Positions 5,224 through 5,565 of a stretch of DNA of 5,565 bases are shown here, piece by piece; position 1 is the stretch's first letter, and each line of letters opens with the position of its first letter. Origin of the DNA: Thiopontia sp964344435 (lineage in GTDB: Bacteria > Pseudomonadota > Gammaproteobacteria > GCF-002020875); NCBI GenBank assembly GCA_964344435.1, contig CAYFNH010000120.1, positions 1 to 5,565 on the forward strand, written 5' to 3'. A model generated the notes under the pieces. The model made no database searches. It saw only the letters and a list, made by a program, of their open reading frames with translations, and was not told where the DNA came from. The translations under genes and the position numbers were made by a program.

Positions 5224-5565
5224 TCATTTTATTGATTGAGGGTCTACCTTCCAGGTGGCTGGGCCACTCTGGTGAACCGATTCGCCCCGGCTGTCGACCG
5301 CAACGGTGACCGGCATGTTCTCGACCTCGAATTCATAGATCGCCTCCATTCCCAGCTCCTCGAAGGCGAGTACGCGCGACTTTTTAATCGCCTTGGAGAC
5401 CAGATAGGCGGCCCCGCCAACGGCAATCAGATAGACCGACTGGTGTTTGCGGATCGATGCAATGGTGTCGGGGCCTCGCTCTGCCTTGCCTACCATACCG
5501 ATCAGGCCGGTCTTCTCCAGCATCATTTCGGTAAAACCATCCATGCGGGTAGAGGTGGTGGGGCC
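5224..5565 (-). CDS. fumA: Class I fumarate hydratase, C-terminal part (5' end outside window)
   Basis: This gene encodes the C-terminal domain (Fumerase_C, PF05683) of an iron-sulfur fumarase, which interconverts fumarate and (S)-malate in the cytoplasmic TCA cycle. The window contains 113 residues and the TGA stop; complete single-chain enzymes have about 500-550. It opens exactly at GPTTSTRMD. By comparison with the Leishmania major class I structure, as I recall it, the two Thr and the Arg of this motif bind substrate, and Lys27 here (in MVGKAERG) falls 20 residues after that Arg, matching a further active-site Lys. Also typical are YLIAVGGAAYLVSKAI and AFEELGMEAIYEFEVENMPV. The 4Fe-4S cysteines would be in the missing N-terminal part. 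A separate L-tartrate dehydratase beta subunit is homologous and cannot be fully excluded from this fragment, but the tail (VHQSGPATW) fits the fused proteobacterial fumarase better. It is probably transcribed independently of the transporter. Confidence 0.9.
   Translation of the reverse strand, partial: GPTTSTRMDGFTEMMLEKTGLIGMVGKAERGPDTIASIRKHQSVYLIAVGGAAYLVSKAIKKSRVLAFEELGMEAIYEFEVENMPVTVAVDSRGESVHQSGPATWKVDPQSIK

Noticed and set aside
5215..5226. TGAC-AAAA-GTCA inverted repeat overlapping the fumarase stop
   Set aside because: The 4-bp arms are too short to call a terminator or operator.
1..5565. CRISPR arrays, insertion sequences, tRNA or rRNA genes, phage or toxin-antitoxin genes
   Set aside because: No spaced direct repeats, transposase motifs, tRNA-like folds or rRNA segments were seen; the window is a normal transporter operon beside a metabolic gene.

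Overview
The window reads as a stretch of a proteobacterial, probably gammaproteobacterial, chromosome. The reasons are moderate GC, strong Shine-Dalgarno sites, a class I fumarase of the proteobacterial type and a LivHMGF-type transporter. The genus cannot be fixed from the sequence. All genes lie on the minus strand; I found no credible gene on the plus strand.

Layout, in the direction of transcription (high to low coordinates): (i) 5565-5224, the C-terminal 113 residues of a class I fumarate hydratase whose 5' part lies outside the window; (ii) 5223-4873, a 351-base gene-free interval with a weak terminator-like hairpin after the fumarase, a tight cluster of four GGTAAC/GTTACC half-sites (5101-5150) and a perfect 18-bp palindrome (4893-4910) just upstream of the next ribosome binding site; (iii) 4872-3532, a substrate-binding protein with a twin-arginine signal peptide; (iv) 3531-3450, a short gap holding a strong intrinsic-terminator-like hairpin with a T6 tract; (v) 3449-1, livH, livM, livG and livF packed end to end (2-base gap, 3-base gap, then an ATGA overlap), with livF running off the window edge.

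Together the five transporter genes encode a complete ABC importer of the hydrophobic/branched-chain amino acid (HAAT/Liv) class. A periplasmic type I binding protein delivers ligand to the LivH-LivM permease pair, driven by the LivG-LivF ATPase pair. The hairpin after the binding-protein gene probably lets only part of the transcription through, so the binding protein would be made in excess over the membrane complex. The ligand cannot be read from sequence: branched-chain amino acids are the default, but amides, urea-like compounds, aromatic acids and other small carboxylates are carried by relatives. The fumarase looks like an independent upstream gene.

The most interesting non-coding signal is the repeated GTTAC/GTAAC dyads upstream of the binding-protein gene, which look like operators for an unidentified regulator. 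The most interesting protein features are the Tat signal on the binding protein and the degenerate ABC signature motif in LivG. No wholly new system is evident.
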